Shown here: one piece after another, positions 43,516 through 55,799 of the stretch
How the letters are laid out: every line of letters begins with the position of its first letter
Numbering within the stretch: position 1 is the stretch's first letter
Assembly (NCBI GenBank): GCA_948567375.1
Contig: OX419755.1
Coordinates: 67,832,944-67,896,943 of the forward strand
Origin: Lunularia cruciata
Taxonomy: Eukaryota > Streptophyta > Marchantiopsida > Lunulariales > Lunulariaceae
Direction of reading: 5' to 3'
DNA length: 64,000 nucleotides
The notes under the pieces: model-generated
Databases searched by the model: none
Told to the model about the DNA's origin: nothing
Seen by the model: only the letters and a program-made list of their open reading frames with translations
Made by a program: the position numbers and the translations under genes

Positions 43516-45250
43516 CCATCCCAGGTTATGTAGTTCCCTCCTTGGCAGACAATACACACATTATGGACCCTATAGATCAGATTAGGGAGGCCTTTGACCA
43601 CTTGACTACTGAGCTACATCTAGTAGGCTTGAGAGTCAAGGTGTCAATGTGTAGTGCATGGTCCTCTTTAGGTATTCCTCCCCATCTTGAGCTTCTAGAG
43701 GGTGTATCACATCTACAGATGGACTACATGTTCTTGGAGTGCTAGTAGGATCCAAGGATTTTGTCACATGCTTCTTAGATGTTGCCCTTGCAGAGGATGT
43801 TCTCCATGTGGATGACCTTTTGTTACTAGGAGATCTGTATGTGGCATTTGGTATTCTCTCCTCGAGTATTGCTCGTTGACAATCTTACCTCATCCATACA
43901 ATTCCTCCCTCCTCGTCCTTCTTATCACGTCTTAGAGCCTTTGATAGGAGGACAATGGGATTCTTTGGTGATATAATTGGACCAAGGACATTTGAGTGTG
44001 TGATATGGGATTTGGCACTTAGACAAACAGCTTTGCCATTCGCGTTGGCGTGCTATCTATGGAAGAGATTGCACCTATAGTGTTTTTGGGTAGTTGGGCT
44101 CTATCGGCACCCCTACTTGCCTCTCGTTTTGTGGTTGTTGATAGGCCGGCCTTGGAGACTTATGTGACAGAGGTGGAGGGAGGATCCTTTTCTCTCCAGA
44201 TGTTATTGCAGCAAATGAGAGATAGTCTATCCCCATGGGCACAAGAGGACTTTCCATCTTTTGCTTCACTATCATCAGATTGGACTAGGGTTTATAGTCT
44301 TCCTTGAAGGAGCGATAGTGTGAGCATTTCGCTACATTTCTCTCTTAGTTGACTCGTCCATTCCTCACGCTACTAAAGCACATCTTTGCTCTTGCTCCGG
44401 CAAGGGTGTAGGCTCTTGGATCCTAGCTCTACCGTGCATTAGGGCATTCCGACTTGCACCAACTACTTTCTCTACAGCGATGAGATTTCACCTAGGTTTG
44501 GTCCACCCATCTACATCTTCATTACTCACTTGTGAGTGTGGTTCTACACTAGATGCAGCAACGGTCCATATGACACGGTGTCCTTTTGGAGGACAGAGGA
44601 TAGCTACACATGATGCTATTAAGGACATAGTGTTTGCTATGGCACAAGAGAGTGGATACTTGGCTTGGAGGGAGCATTCATATGCTTTGCAGACAACACG
44701 TGTCAGGGCAGACTTATACTTGGTCCGAGATGATCATGTGACAGCAGCGGATGTCGTGGTTATAGACCTTACGCGAGATACAATGTCGGTGGGAGTAAAA
44801 AGAAGGATGGACAGCGAATGTAGCAGCAGGTCGCAAGGTCTCCAAGTATAGGAGCATGCAGTGAGGTCACCTCTTTGTTCCTCTAGCCTTGGAGTTATGG
44901 AACGATGGACATGACGTTCGAGTGCACGAGAGCCTATCATGTTAGGCACCAAGGGGTACCACTCTCACTCTCATACTTTGTAGCATATTTTAGACAGCGT
45001 GTGTCCACTGCTCTACAAAGTGTAGTGGCTGGTGCAATCCATAGGAGAGCAATCACACTAGGTGATGCTTCTTCAGATGCTCCAATTGTTTGTAGACCAC
45101 AAGACTTGCATAGCTCGGGTATCTTAGGTGCAGTGGGGCAGATTTCTCATATAGACTCTATTGGGACTTAGCCCCATTTTACCTTTTTCATCTCTCCCTT
45201 GTACCGGCTTGATGGGGTCTTCCCATCCTCTTCTTTTTCTATGCGGTCGT
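43516..45250 (+). mobile_element. LINE L2, 3' segment
   Basis: It resumes L2 after G3, starting with the second CCATC. It holds the RT catalytic region (PSLADNTHIMD: second Asp of the ADD box is Asn), SKCRAW-type thumb text, the CCHC knuckle CECGSTLDAATVHMTRC, RADLYLVRDDHVTAADVVV and the 3' tail with the GATGGGGTCTTCCCATC hairpin (45211-45227). The endonuclease-like part is about as well kept as in L1; a frameshift follows near 44790. The copy ends near TATGCGGTCG. Confidence 0.85.
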
Positions 45251-46262
45251 ATGTTCTAAAACGGAACACTTTCTAATGAAAATGTAAGTTCAATTCTCTA
45301 TTTCTTACAAGGAGTAAGGAGTCTGTATGGACAGTCCATTTTCAAAACAAGTAGAAGAAGTAAAAGTTTTAATAGAATGCGGGAAGACCACTTTCAGAGA
45401 CAAATTTGGGAAAAGATGGATGTCTCAAAGGAACCAAATACATGGTTACCAATTGAGCCTAAACCGTCCCTACAACTAAATTGAAGTGCGATGAAAGTTA
45501 GGAACATAAGGTTTCTAATAATTCTAATTCTAGTGCGATTCTTATACACTTGGGACACCCGAAAATACCGCAAAAGTACAAATGGCGGAGAGCCAGAGCA
45601 GTGACAAAATTCACACAGCTTTGTCATTCCGACAATATTAAATACGAGCTGTTTTATTTCATTTTCATCATACGTACGTATCCTAGGGTCTTGTAGGTGG
45701 CGAATGAGCCACACCAATTGATGGCGTATGTGTGGCATGAAAACACACATACGGGACTTGGAACTATACTTTACATGTACAGTATACCATAAACATAAAC
45801 TTTCTTCTTCTTCACAGGAAGATCTGTGTGATATATCAGGAAGTAATGGATGTCAGTGTCATGGCAGATTTTGAAGTTGCCGATTACCAGCTCCATATAT
45901 GTCACAGGATAGTGTCTTTCGATCTGCTCAGGCTTTTAGAAGAGTCTTTTGCATTAGGAAACACAATAGCGTTCCAAGAGAACTTTGTTGAGCAGATTGA
46001 TACGCTCAGTAGAAGAGACCTGAAAATTTTCATATTTTGAGGACTCGTCCAGTACTGGTAAATGGCCACCGTTCTCAATCTGAGATAGCATTTTCAGTTT
46101 CATTTCAGTTTAGCATACACATCACAACAGCAGCTACTGTACGAAAATAATGTATGTCGAAGAAGAGGATTGTACCAGCTCTCGGACTCTGACTTCCAAC
46201 GACATGATCATTCTATCTAGCTCAAAGCAAGCATAAGGTTGTTGATCCCGCTCATGGTACAT
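45251..46262. other. Boundary between transposons and gene space
   Basis: No gene is supported; ORFs here are short. The right part should contain the 3' UTR of the minus-strand carrier gene that ends at 46263. Confidence 0.5.
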
Positions 46263-48716
46263 TCAACCAAAATGCTTCAGATAAAAGTCGGTTAAATGTG
46301 TCCTAGCTTCTCCCAGGATAAAAACTGCAAAGACTATGCGTTGAGTTCGAGGAATAATTCCGGAGTAGAAGGCTCTCACTCCGCCTTCTTTCAAAAGTGC
46401 CTTCGCCGTAGAAGCCTCAGATCTGTCAGACGTACAAAGGATCAGCCAAATCAAAACGTGAAGTTTAAGATTGAACACGACTGTAGTTCCTGCATAAGGT
46501 TTTTCATATTCCAAGATGGAAGGCTTGGAATTCAGTTAGTTTCCTCACCTGGACGTGAATGGAGGTTGCCGGGACATACAACCACGATATCTAGACAACA
46601 GTATTTGGGTAAATAATGCTTGAAATCTATAAACATAATAGCAATTCCCTAGATACCTGTATTCTAGAAGGTTTAGATTGGCTTGCATTCGGGTTTTCAC
46701 AGTATCGAAAGGATGGCTGACAAATGTAGAGATTGATCCGGAGACAACTGCAGCAAGTACCGTCGCCAGTGTGTGTCGATCTTTAAAACTGGGTGCAGCT
46801 TGAAACTTATCTTGTAACACAGGGTTAGCCCCCAAGTATGCTGCTGTGAAAAATCCTTCTCTAACGATTGTCGGAGGCTGCGAATGGCAGTTTATTTCCC
46901 TCAGCAAAGGATGTAGTTTGGTTCTTCAGAGCTCTGCTATGCTGCATGCAGTAATGATATTTGATGCATGGAAATAGTAATGATGGGGTGAACTTAAAAG
47001 AACGCTTGTTAACAGTGAGAAAATGAGATATGTGAAGTTTTGTTATGTTTGCATTAAGGAAGTCCGGAGGAAGTGAAGAAGTGCTATTCCTCTCGATAAG
47101 TTAATCGGTGAAACGTATGCAATGGCTATCCCTTTAACGAAATTGGGGGTGTTAGCTTAAAAGTGTGTCAATCAGTGTCGAGACTTCTCCTCAAAATAAA
47201 AATAGAGTTGAGCAGAGGTGTAAGAAATATGGAAACAGGTCTAATATGCAGAGACACCACTTTGTCCGTAGTTCTGTGTGAAGACCATGAACTTTGCAAA
47301 CCACTGTACAAATGAAGGCGAAATATACAAAGCAAACGAAACAAGGAGGAGATGTTAAACATACTATGTCGGCAAACATGGTGTGAAGCTGACCTAAAGG
47401 ACCTACTTTATTGACAAAAGAAGCAAGTAACCTCATTTCGTTAGTACATCGTGCATGTAATACTTGATAATACTTGAGATAGTAAGAACAGTGGTGGATG
47501 GAAATGTGAGTAATCCGAGGAGGGCATGCAGATGACTAGCTTCGGCGACTTATTCATGCCAGGAATGGCACCACCTAATATAAAACGAGATGCTAGAGGT
47601 TCGCACCAGTCCTCGAAAGAGAGTCAAAACCCCATACTTTTTCGTGACAGTTCCAATTTGCCTTAAAAGATTCAAACCGGTTCTTTGTTGCTGAATCATT
47701 AGAAGCTCGGCAGGGCCAGAGCATAAGGCCGATACCGTTCCTGCTGCGCCAGCAATGAATCCTTTTTCAATCGAAGTCGGTGGACCTGGGGAAGTGAAAG
47801 AACTCAGGCCCTAGAATTTGGGTGACGGTCAGGCCGTGACAGTTCAAAACTGTATGTATGAACTCTATTGGTTGGAAAGTTACATGAGGTTAGTTTGCAT
47901 AGCTTTCATGTCTTCGACCCAAATTCTCATACGCACATGGAAACTGCATCAGGTCTAGAATTGGATATCAGTCTGCTAATGAACTTCAACAGCACAGTTA
48001 CTCACAGTTTTAGGACCCGTGTCCATCAAAGTTTAGGGTATGATGAATTAGAAAGTGAGCAGCACACTTACTCGCCAAGCTTTTCTCCAGAAACGTGTTA
48101 ACCCCGAACTGCACAGCGCTAACAGGGGCAATACTTCCTGCGTTAACCATGAGTCCTCGGTACAAGACTCGAGGACTGAAGACAATTGGTTTCTTGTCCT
48201 GCGCAGCACAAGTCATCCCATTACATCTAATTGGGTGACATGGAACATTCACTTTGTATGACTAGCACCTTAAGAAAGTGCCAAACATAGTAGAAGGTGA
48301 AAAGTCCGCCACTTGATATTTATGGTAGGAAAGGTATTTGGATGCAAGTCTCAGAAAAGGGGAAGCGAATGTTCTCCTGTTTAAGGGTGAGTGAGGTAAT
48401 TCTGACTCATAGATCAGAAGAATCCTCTGGCCTCCTCGAGTAAACTTGAAAGTTGACAGGGAACAACCAAGAGATTTCGAGAGAATGAATAGCGCGAACA
48501 GGTCTTATGCCAGAAATTTTTGTTCAATTGTTCTCTTGCATGTTGTCCACATACAGCCTTATTTCTTTTTATTATTCTGTGACCGGAGTAAAGAGCATAT
48601 ATTACCTGTACTGCATTCTTAATGGAGACCGACGGCTGTTGAAGAGTAACTTCGATCATTCCTGAGAGTGCCCCAACACCGGCCGATTCTATCGCCTTCA
48701 ACTCGCGATTGACCAT
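46263..48716 (-). CDS. Mitochondrial carrier family protein (265 aa, five exons)
   Basis: Exons on the minus strand: 48716-48606, 48198-48072, 47785-47607, 46877-46657, 46422-46263; phases 0, 1, 0 and 2 fit, and each intron is GT-AG. The protein moves a metabolite across the inner mitochondrial (or another organelle) membrane. Three carrier repeats are visible: GALSGMIEVTLQQPSVSIK (Pro28), GAAGTVSALCSGPAELL (Pro104) and VVSGSISTFVSHPFDTVKTR (Pro195). Only the third keeps the full Px[DE]xx[KR] signature. VLYRGLMVNAGSIAP, LFRGL-PPTIVREGFFTA and AFYSGIIPRTQRIV are the usual following loops. I recall similar divergent carriers from algae and lower plants, but cannot name the substrate. A 42-bp in-frame cassette (46590-46549) could be an extra exon. 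Confidence 0.85.
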
Positions 48717-48737
48717 ATCTAGGGCTAGCTTCGACTG

Positions 48738-49487
48738 CTACAGCAGCCAGGGCTTCGCGTCACAGGGAGGAAAGGCGCGGTGTATGTATCCGTAGCATGT
48801 GGCCAAATTCACCACGGACTTTGCAGTATACAACCCCTGTTTGAATTGATCCAATGCCAGTTTCTGCTCAGGCTCCTCCTTGAATATCTGTATCCCAGGA
48901 ATCAACTCAATCCTGCCTTTTGGTGTCGGTAATCCATATTCGGGAAGAGCTCTAAGCATAATGACCATTAAATGTACCACAAGCTCGTTTTTCTCGGAGA
49001 ATTGAAAAGTTGGAGCAGTAATTTCTCCGCATCTGGCTGGACAGGTAACCTGTCAATGGCCATGATGCGATGCTAAAGCGAGTTGTGAGAATCACACACA
49101 ACTTACTCAATCACCAGTTGATACTGCAAAGGAGACATCGGTAGGAGATCCCTCTCCCACATTTACTCATGGCGAATCTAGTCCATTTAGATTCCAGGTT
49201 TAATTTGATCAAAGCCCCGCTAGTCTGCCACCGACAAAAGCAACAACTTAGTTAACGAAATAATGTAAGCATGCCTTCATGTCCAGAAAGAACCACCTTC
49301 TGGATGTCAAAAGTTCGTCGTATGCATTAATCTCTGTACGAACTCCATCCAGGTACAGGGTTTTGTACAGTGGAACTGCCAATCTTACACATGTCCCTCC
49401 GTGAGCCTCCATACAAGGAAAACACTCTAATCTCTTCGGCCACAAATGACCCTCAGAACTCCACTCGCTTCGACTCCGAGAGATTTA
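48738..49487 (-). CDS. Unrecognised protein, two C-terminal exons (partial)
   Basis: The last exon (49049-48738, 103 codons plus TAG) reads VTCPARCGEITAPTFQFSEK, then LVVHLMVIMLRALPEYGLP, RIELIPGIQIFKEEPEQK and GYIHRAFPPCDAKPWLL. The exon before it (about 49487-49275) reads RLECFPCMEAHGGTCVRLAV, LYKTLYLDGVRTEINAYDEL and RRWFFLDMK. Its donor would be AAG/GCATGC (GC type) if it joins in phase 0 to GACAG/GTTACC. The composition looks like real protein, but I know no family. Upstream exons are not found. The TAG stop lies only 21 bp before, and in the same frame as, the carrier ATG at 48716. Confidence 0.45.
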
Positions 49488-50916
49488 TGCGAGTTGCACC
49501 GAGGTTCTAGTGCAGAATGGAGGTTCCTGCAAGGTGGAACGCTATCACAATGTTCATACATCGCAGAAGGTGCTTAGAAGAACTATTGAAGTTGCACCGT
49601 ACTGTAGGTTCCTGGATGGTATGCAGAATATCGTTATCTTAAGGAAGAAATTCTCAGATTGTTCTTATATCGCCTGGGAGGATTCGTGGAACAATCGGAA
49701 TGGCCCCGTATTTTCTTGAATAGTATGGAGAATAATGTCCTCTAAAGGCGAATATTCTCAGAACCTGTTCTTATATCGCAGGACAGGAACCCTAGTGTTG
49801 TAGAGCTGAACTGGAATTTAGAGCTCCAGAGTCGAGGAAGAGAAAAGGCATGTTGGTTCTGCCTATGGATTGAGGCGAATTTGTGGACAGAGAGAGGGCA
49901 TTGAGAGGTGTACAATGAGGAATTCGAATTTTTCACCAAATGAACGGTCACCGAATCGGAAGCAGTTGCTCTTCGACCGACGTTATGGATGGGTGTAAGT
50001 TCGGGAAAAGCTTAACATGGAAGTTGACTGGAGATTCCCGGCTTTTGTTTGTACCTTCACAAGGTCCTCAACGATGATTAGAGACGATGAATGGATGACT
50101 TGAGGGATTCACAAGTATTTGTATGTGTGTGACAGGTATGAGGAATGGGCTGACCCGATTGAAGTCGCGAACATAGGAGGAAGAGGAATGTAAGTGAATT
50201 TGTGAGAGCTTAAAGATACATGGTCTCTGTTTCTTGTAGAGAAACTCTCGGTAGCTTGTGGGTGTCTACGACTGGAGGATTCGTGGAACTGATGGTGAGC
50301 TTAGCATGTCGTGAAATTATTTTGGTAGTATCCCAGAAGTAGGTGAAGAATGTCACACCTGTCGAGTCTGCTCTGCTGGGAATTGAATGTTGGAAGTTTA
50401 GATTGTTCTCAATTGGTAGAACTGATTAGTGGGGACGATAATCAGAGTAAACTTACCGACCTTAGACCAGCACTCATTCAGATCTTAATCGTCATAAGCC
50501 AATTGGATGGATTTCCTGGAACTCGGACTCGCTGCGTTTCTGGAGACTGTGAGAGGCTTTGGAATAACTTGAAGACTGAACCCCAGTGTAATAACAGGTT
50601 CTCTTTGGTGCCCCTGACTGCATCCACCTTGGACGGAACCCTGCACCTGGTGAGATAAACTGCTCGAGGAATAGCTTTCTAAAGCGGTGTATGCAATCAT
50701 CAATAGGAGTTCTTGCACATAAATTGAACTAGTGACTTCGGCTTTCCTACCCTTTCTGCCACTGTATCGAAGTCAGAGAACAACCAAATAACTCTGCTCA
50801 CTTGTGAGCAAACTCTCAGAACTGCGCCTTTGCAGGGTATCAATAAGTCACTTGACGTGTGCTAATTAAGGAATTGAGCTCAGTTTAAGTTACATGTAAT
50901 TAAAGGCTGTTGGATC
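49488..50916. other. Probable intron/intergenic DNA of uncertain genes
   Basis: Short ORFs on both strands and no recognisable domain. Three stretches share a GGAGGATTCGTGGAAC or TTCTTATATCGC wording (49676, 49757, 50275), suggesting internal duplication. Confidence 0.4.
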
Positions 50917-51144
50917 ATGTTGCAGGCAAACCAGGCGGCGGATATAGTGGTGGAAGCCCTGCGAAATCGTGAAGTAATCTTCTCGCAGCTTCAGAACAAT
51001 GTCAAAGCTTTTCAGAACAGGACATGCCACCCAATGGAAGGTTTTGGACAAATAGCAGGCCATCATCTGAAAGAATTTGGAGAGAAGACCAAACTTCAGC
51101 TGAAAGTACTAGGAGCGAAGTCTAGTAAGAACAACCAGTCGTGA
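50917..51144 (+). CDS. Possible last exon of an unknown + strand gene
   Basis: After a good acceptor (CATGTTGCAG at 50917-50926) an open stretch reads ANQAADIVVEALRNREVIFS, QLQNNVKAFQNRTCHPMEGF, GHHLKEFGEKTKLQLKVLGA and ends at TGA 51142-51144. It is helical and charged, with no family recognised. Upstream exons could not be placed, so this could be chance. Confidence 0.3.
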   Translation: MLQANQAADIVVEALRNREVIFSQLQNNVKAFQNRTCHPMEGFGQIAGHHLKEFGEKTKLQLKVLGAKSSKNNQS

Positions 51145-52547
51145 CTTCAACCGAGAGCGAAGAGTATGGGGTGGTAGTGTAAATGAGGCGATGAGTTTCA
51201 TTCCTCTCTTCACTTTGTCAACCAATGCATTTCTTACTGTAATGGGCGGTCGAAGAAGTCGAAGTGCATTGTATCGGACGTGCAGGGTACAATGAAACAT
51301 CTATACAGATAGGAGAGCAACAAAGTAATCACTCCAGATTATAGCTATATGGATTCATCCCAGCCGGAGAAGAGTAGCTCGGGCCAAATATACATCGAGG
51401 CGCTACTTCGCACCTCCTTCAACCTCAGGCGAAGAACTAGTTGCGAGAGCTCGGCACAAAGGAAGATGGAGCTAAGAGTGTAGTGTAGTTGTTGTCGTTC
51501 TTTTCATGACCATATTTTATTCAGGTTGTTGAATTGAGCCGATCGCTTTACATGGTTGAATCTGTCACTCAAATCACTTTTTGTTCTCGACTGGTCGAAT
51601 AGCTGCTGCAACTGTCGATTCGGATCCAAGAAGATCGGAAGAAAGGAATATAGCTTGATTGCTGCTTCGGACCTCAGGAATTCTAGGTGAATCCAAACTG
51701 AAAGCAATATTCTCGGCATGCAGCGTGTCGATAGGCTTCTCCATAACATCACCTAAATCCAGCGATTCTTCACTTGAACATGAACAGACTCCGCACATGT
51801 ATACCGTAGAACCTAGCAGGGCTACAATGCAGTTGAACTTCAGAATTATGACTCATGCCCACAGAGCTCCTTGAACCTGGTGTGCTGTTCCCTCAGCTCC
51901 TTCCCTTGATTTCAAATTGTCAAGATACACAATGCTCACCTGGAAAACCATCAAACCAGCTACTGAGCACCCTTGAGTCCGAACCAGCACTCGCTCATCC
52001 ACTTGAAGTGCTGTGAAGTTTAATGACCATGTATTCCGTGCAACATATAATATGAGTCTACCACGATCACTTGAGGTGATCAGAGATCGAGCCGAATCTG
52101 TCATGGTGTCCAGGCAGGCTAGTAAGAGATGGTGATCACCCACCCACCCACCACCCACCTCAAATCACACAATGCACCCAGGTTTGATCTTGAGAGAATG
52201 AGCAGGGATGGAAGAAAATCAACAGGGAGACAACACCAACTTAGTGTGATTACATTCTTGCTTGACGGGGGATGGGCTTACCTTACTGCTCGTTGAACCT
52301 CGAAATTGGAGGAAATGCATGTTTTGACAAGATCTGATGACGAACAGAGTCATGCAGGCAGTTAATATACTGCTCTCCACTCGTCCCATGCCATGTGCAT
52401 GTGCTTTGACTCACTCGATCGGTTCGTCGAGGATCGTATATGTGCACTTACTCTTGTGGTTCATCCTCACAACCCTAAGGATTGACAGTCCATCCTGCTG
52501 TCGCTGCTTCTGCTTCTGCTAAACGTGCTCATTTTAAGTGAGAACAG
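51145..52547. other. Intergenic DNA, promoter side of the ACOS-like gene
   Basis: No gene seen. A short CACCCACC-rich run lies at 52138-52160. Confidence 0.5.
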
Positions 52548-54966
52548 ATGCCTGCAACAACTATTCCAAAAGCTATGATTCCTGCAGAGAAAGAGTACAT
52601 ATTTGAGAGTAGGCTACCGTCATCTAAAATTCCTGACTGTGAGTCGAGTCTTCCTGAGTTTGTTCTGGACGGTGCCGAGGCTTACCATGACAGAGTCGCA
52701 ATTGTGGATAGCGCGGATGGCACCCAATACACATACAGCGATGTTCAGAGACTCGTGAAGAATGTAGCTTCAGGCCTTGACCAGTTGGGTATTAAGAAAG
52801 GAGATGTTGTAGCCATTGTCCTTCCGAATGTCGCTGAATACTTCATTCTGGTGTTTGGGGTAGTGAGCGTTGGTGCTATATACTCTGGTTGTAACCCATA
52901 CGCTCATCCATCTGAGATTTCCAAGCAAATCCTGGACTCAGATGCAAAGCTTTTGATTACCAACTCAACAACGTTCAAGAAGGTTAGACTGATCCATTCA
53001 TTTACTTTATTCTGTCAGACAATTTCAGGGCCTCGTTACATCAGGGTGCACTTCTAACATCCTCCGAAGCCCTACAACTGCTTATCTGCTAGGAACGTTA
53101 TTAGAGCAACTCAGAGTTCTATCCCTTGATGTTTAAAATGAAGACACACCTTGTGCCATATTTGAATGAGTAGGTTCTAAAAAGGTGATCTCACAGTGTG
53201 GGTGGCAGAGTACTTAATCAGACTAACCAGAATGCTAATGTATCGATACAGGTGACTGACATTGATATCCCAATAGTCATTGTTGGAAATGATGCTCCAC
53301 CAGCAACCATCTCAGTTCAAACACTCCTCGAAGCAGATGGTTCGAAGGCTCCCATGGTGATCATCAAGCCGGATGATGTCTGCCTCTTACCGTACTCCTC
53401 TGGCACCACCGGCTTACCAAAAGGAGTAATGATCACGCACAGGAATCTCATCGCAAATCTGTGCCAAACACTATGCATCAAACAGGCTAAATTCTCCAAG
53501 GAGGATATTCTCCCTCGTGAAAACGTTTTGGGCCTGATGCCCTTTTTCCACATTTATGGAATATCCGGACTCGGCTGTGCCACCATGAGATCCAGAGGAA
53601 CCGTGGTAGTCATGGAGCGTTACGACGTTCGAAGATTTCTCGAGATTTTGATCGACTATGAGATCACTTTTGCTCCAGTTGTCCCACCGATCGTCCTGAC
53701 CATGGTCAAGAGTCCGGTTGTGGATGAGTTCGACCTCAGCTCCTTGAAACTGAAAGCCATCCTTTGTGCTGCGGCTCCCCTTAGTTCAGATCTTCAACAC
53801 GCATTTGAAAACAAGTTCCCTGAAGTTGAAATTCGTCAGGCTTATGGATTGACAGAGTACAGCTGTGTCACCATCTCCCACTCCCTACCAAACTATGAAG
53901 TTGCAATCAAGCCTGCGAAGAAAGGATCCGTGGGATACATTATGCCGGGCACAAAGCTGAAATTCCTAGACATTCACACAGGAAAGTCCGTGCCGGCGAA
54001 TACTCATGGTGAGGTTTGCGTTATGGGCCCAACTGTCATGAAAGGTAAGTGCATCCATTGATACAGACTTAGAGGTTTCCTAATGAACTCCTGTGGACGC
54101 TTTCTGCATGTCGAGCGAAGATAGGCCACTGACTGTACTCTTTCAAGTTTGGTGGTAAATTTTCTTTGTCCTTGCTGTATTCTAGGATACTTCAAAAATC
54201 AGAAGGCTACCGGTGCTACCATCGACGCACAGGGCTGGCTCCACACTGGAGATGTCGGTTATATTGACGACGATGGTGATGTTTACATTGTGGAGAGGCT
54301 GAAAGAACTTATAAAGTACAAAGGATTCCAGGTAAATGAGGCTTCGTCGCATTCAAGCTGAATTCAGCAGGGCGGTTTCTTATTTGATCTTGAATAAGAA
54401 AAAGGAGATAGTGACCACCTTTCTCCATGCCATTCATGCCCAGCAGGTACCACCAGCGGAACTTGAGGCCCTTTTGATATCGCACCCAGCTGTGGCAGAT
54501 GCTGCTGTCATTGGGTAAAGTATTCAACTTCCCCACACTTTTTGTTCAAGTCTTTCCAGCACAGTAACTGCTTTGAGTCATTTACTACTGTACATGACTA
54601 ACAATGTTTCTCAATGAGCAGAATCCCGGATGATGAGGCAGGGGAAATACCAGCCGCCTGCATTGTTCTGACGTCAGATGTGTTCGTTACTGAAAAGGAG
54701 ATCAAGGAATACGTTAATTCTCGGGTAATTATCAAGACTAGTTAGAAAACGTAATTTCGTGACTTGCTACGGGAGTGCATCTCCATGCGCATTCTACTCA
54801 TCTAACCGAAGCCGTCGACCTATTTTGCTAGGTTGCGAGTTACAAGAAGGTGAGATATGTGGAACTAGTGCCCATGATTCCAAAGTCTTCTTCTGGGAAG
54901 ATCTCACGACGCCTAATCAGGGATCAACTTGTCCTGAAGATCAAAGCCCAGACTTTGTGTCTTTAA
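52548..54966 (+). CDS. ACOS5: Acyl-CoA synthetase of the 4-coumarate:CoA ligase-like family (ACOS5-like), 559 aa
   Basis: Six exons: 52548-52982, 53252-54044, 54186-54331, 54447-54514, 54622-54724, 54832-54966; all introns are GT-AG and all phases fit. The enzyme activates a carboxylic acid to its CoA ester via an acyl-AMP. The AMP-binding loop [12 protein letters not shown] is at residues 193-204, the YGLTE motif is present, [21 protein letters not shown] is near 429-450, and the catalytic Lys of SSSGK is residue 538. Box II reads GEVCVMG (398-404), not GEICIRG as in true 4[18 protein letters not shown] and [15 protein letters not shown] match the ACOS5 clade best. ACOS5 makes medium/long-chain fatty acyl-CoA for sporopollenin of spore and pollen walls. 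The C-terminus LCL is not a peroxisomal signal, so it is probably cytosolic. Substrate is inferred from homology. Confidence 0.9.
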
Positions 54967-55799
54967 CTCTTTGACGCCGATGATAGACCATAAAAAGCGC
55001 AATTGTCAAGATTAGATGAATTGGAAATTAGTTAAGTTGCCGTGGGAGAAACCCATAGGAAGGTATGTTTCGCTTGATTTGACTCCTATCTTCTTCGTGC
55101 AAAATACATCTCCTCATATAAAAGGCTTCCACTTTCCTATGAATGAAAACAGTAGAAAGAATATAACAGAGGCATATCAATCGTGGCTTTAAGTTCAGGA
55201 TGTTCAACTTCGGTTATTCTTTTATTGCTTACAAGCAGCGGTAGACGTTTGCCATGTACTTGTTACGTCGACACAGTTAATGATGGAGAATCTGGTTCAC
55301 TGAAATTTCTGAGCACGTCTACAATTGTAAAGATTTCTCAGATTTTGTAAGCCAATGATGGAAGTGGTAGGAGCTGAGAATGTAGTATTTTGACGGATCC
55401 TGATCCGAAAATTACAAACTGGGAACATTGAAAGAGTGGACAATCTACCATATTTTGATTGATTTCAGCAAATTGTGCGAGGAGAAAACATTGACGAGAG
55501 CAGACGGCCTTCGTCTACTTAGAAAGGACTTTTTGACTCTACTAGCTCACCTAACGCAAAGCTCTGGATATCCCGTCACATGAGAACAATTGTATTGTAC
55601 TGAGTGTACACTGAAGCTTCTGTACAGTTTCTAGAGATTGCAGTAGTGTATTACATAACTGCTGATTTCTCAAAACCTGAGCACTTGATGCGCACAACAT
55701 GAGACCTCGCAACCTGCTCCCCTCGAGAGCTGGTACACCGTCAACAAAGTTGTCCCCTGGAGCTGTACGCATAGCTGTATAGTGGAACGTTCAAAATAT
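54967..55799. other. Spacer between convergent genes
   Basis: It contains the 3' UTRs of the ACOS-like gene (+) and CSP41b (-); nothing else was recognised. Confidence 0.5.

Noticed and set aside
45394-45750. 118-codon minus-strand ORF
   Set aside because: No recognisable domain, and it overlaps the expected 3' flank of the carrier gene.
50350-50718. Short ORFs on both strands between the unknown genes
   Set aside because: Mutually overlapping, no family, no consistent splice links to neighbouring exons.
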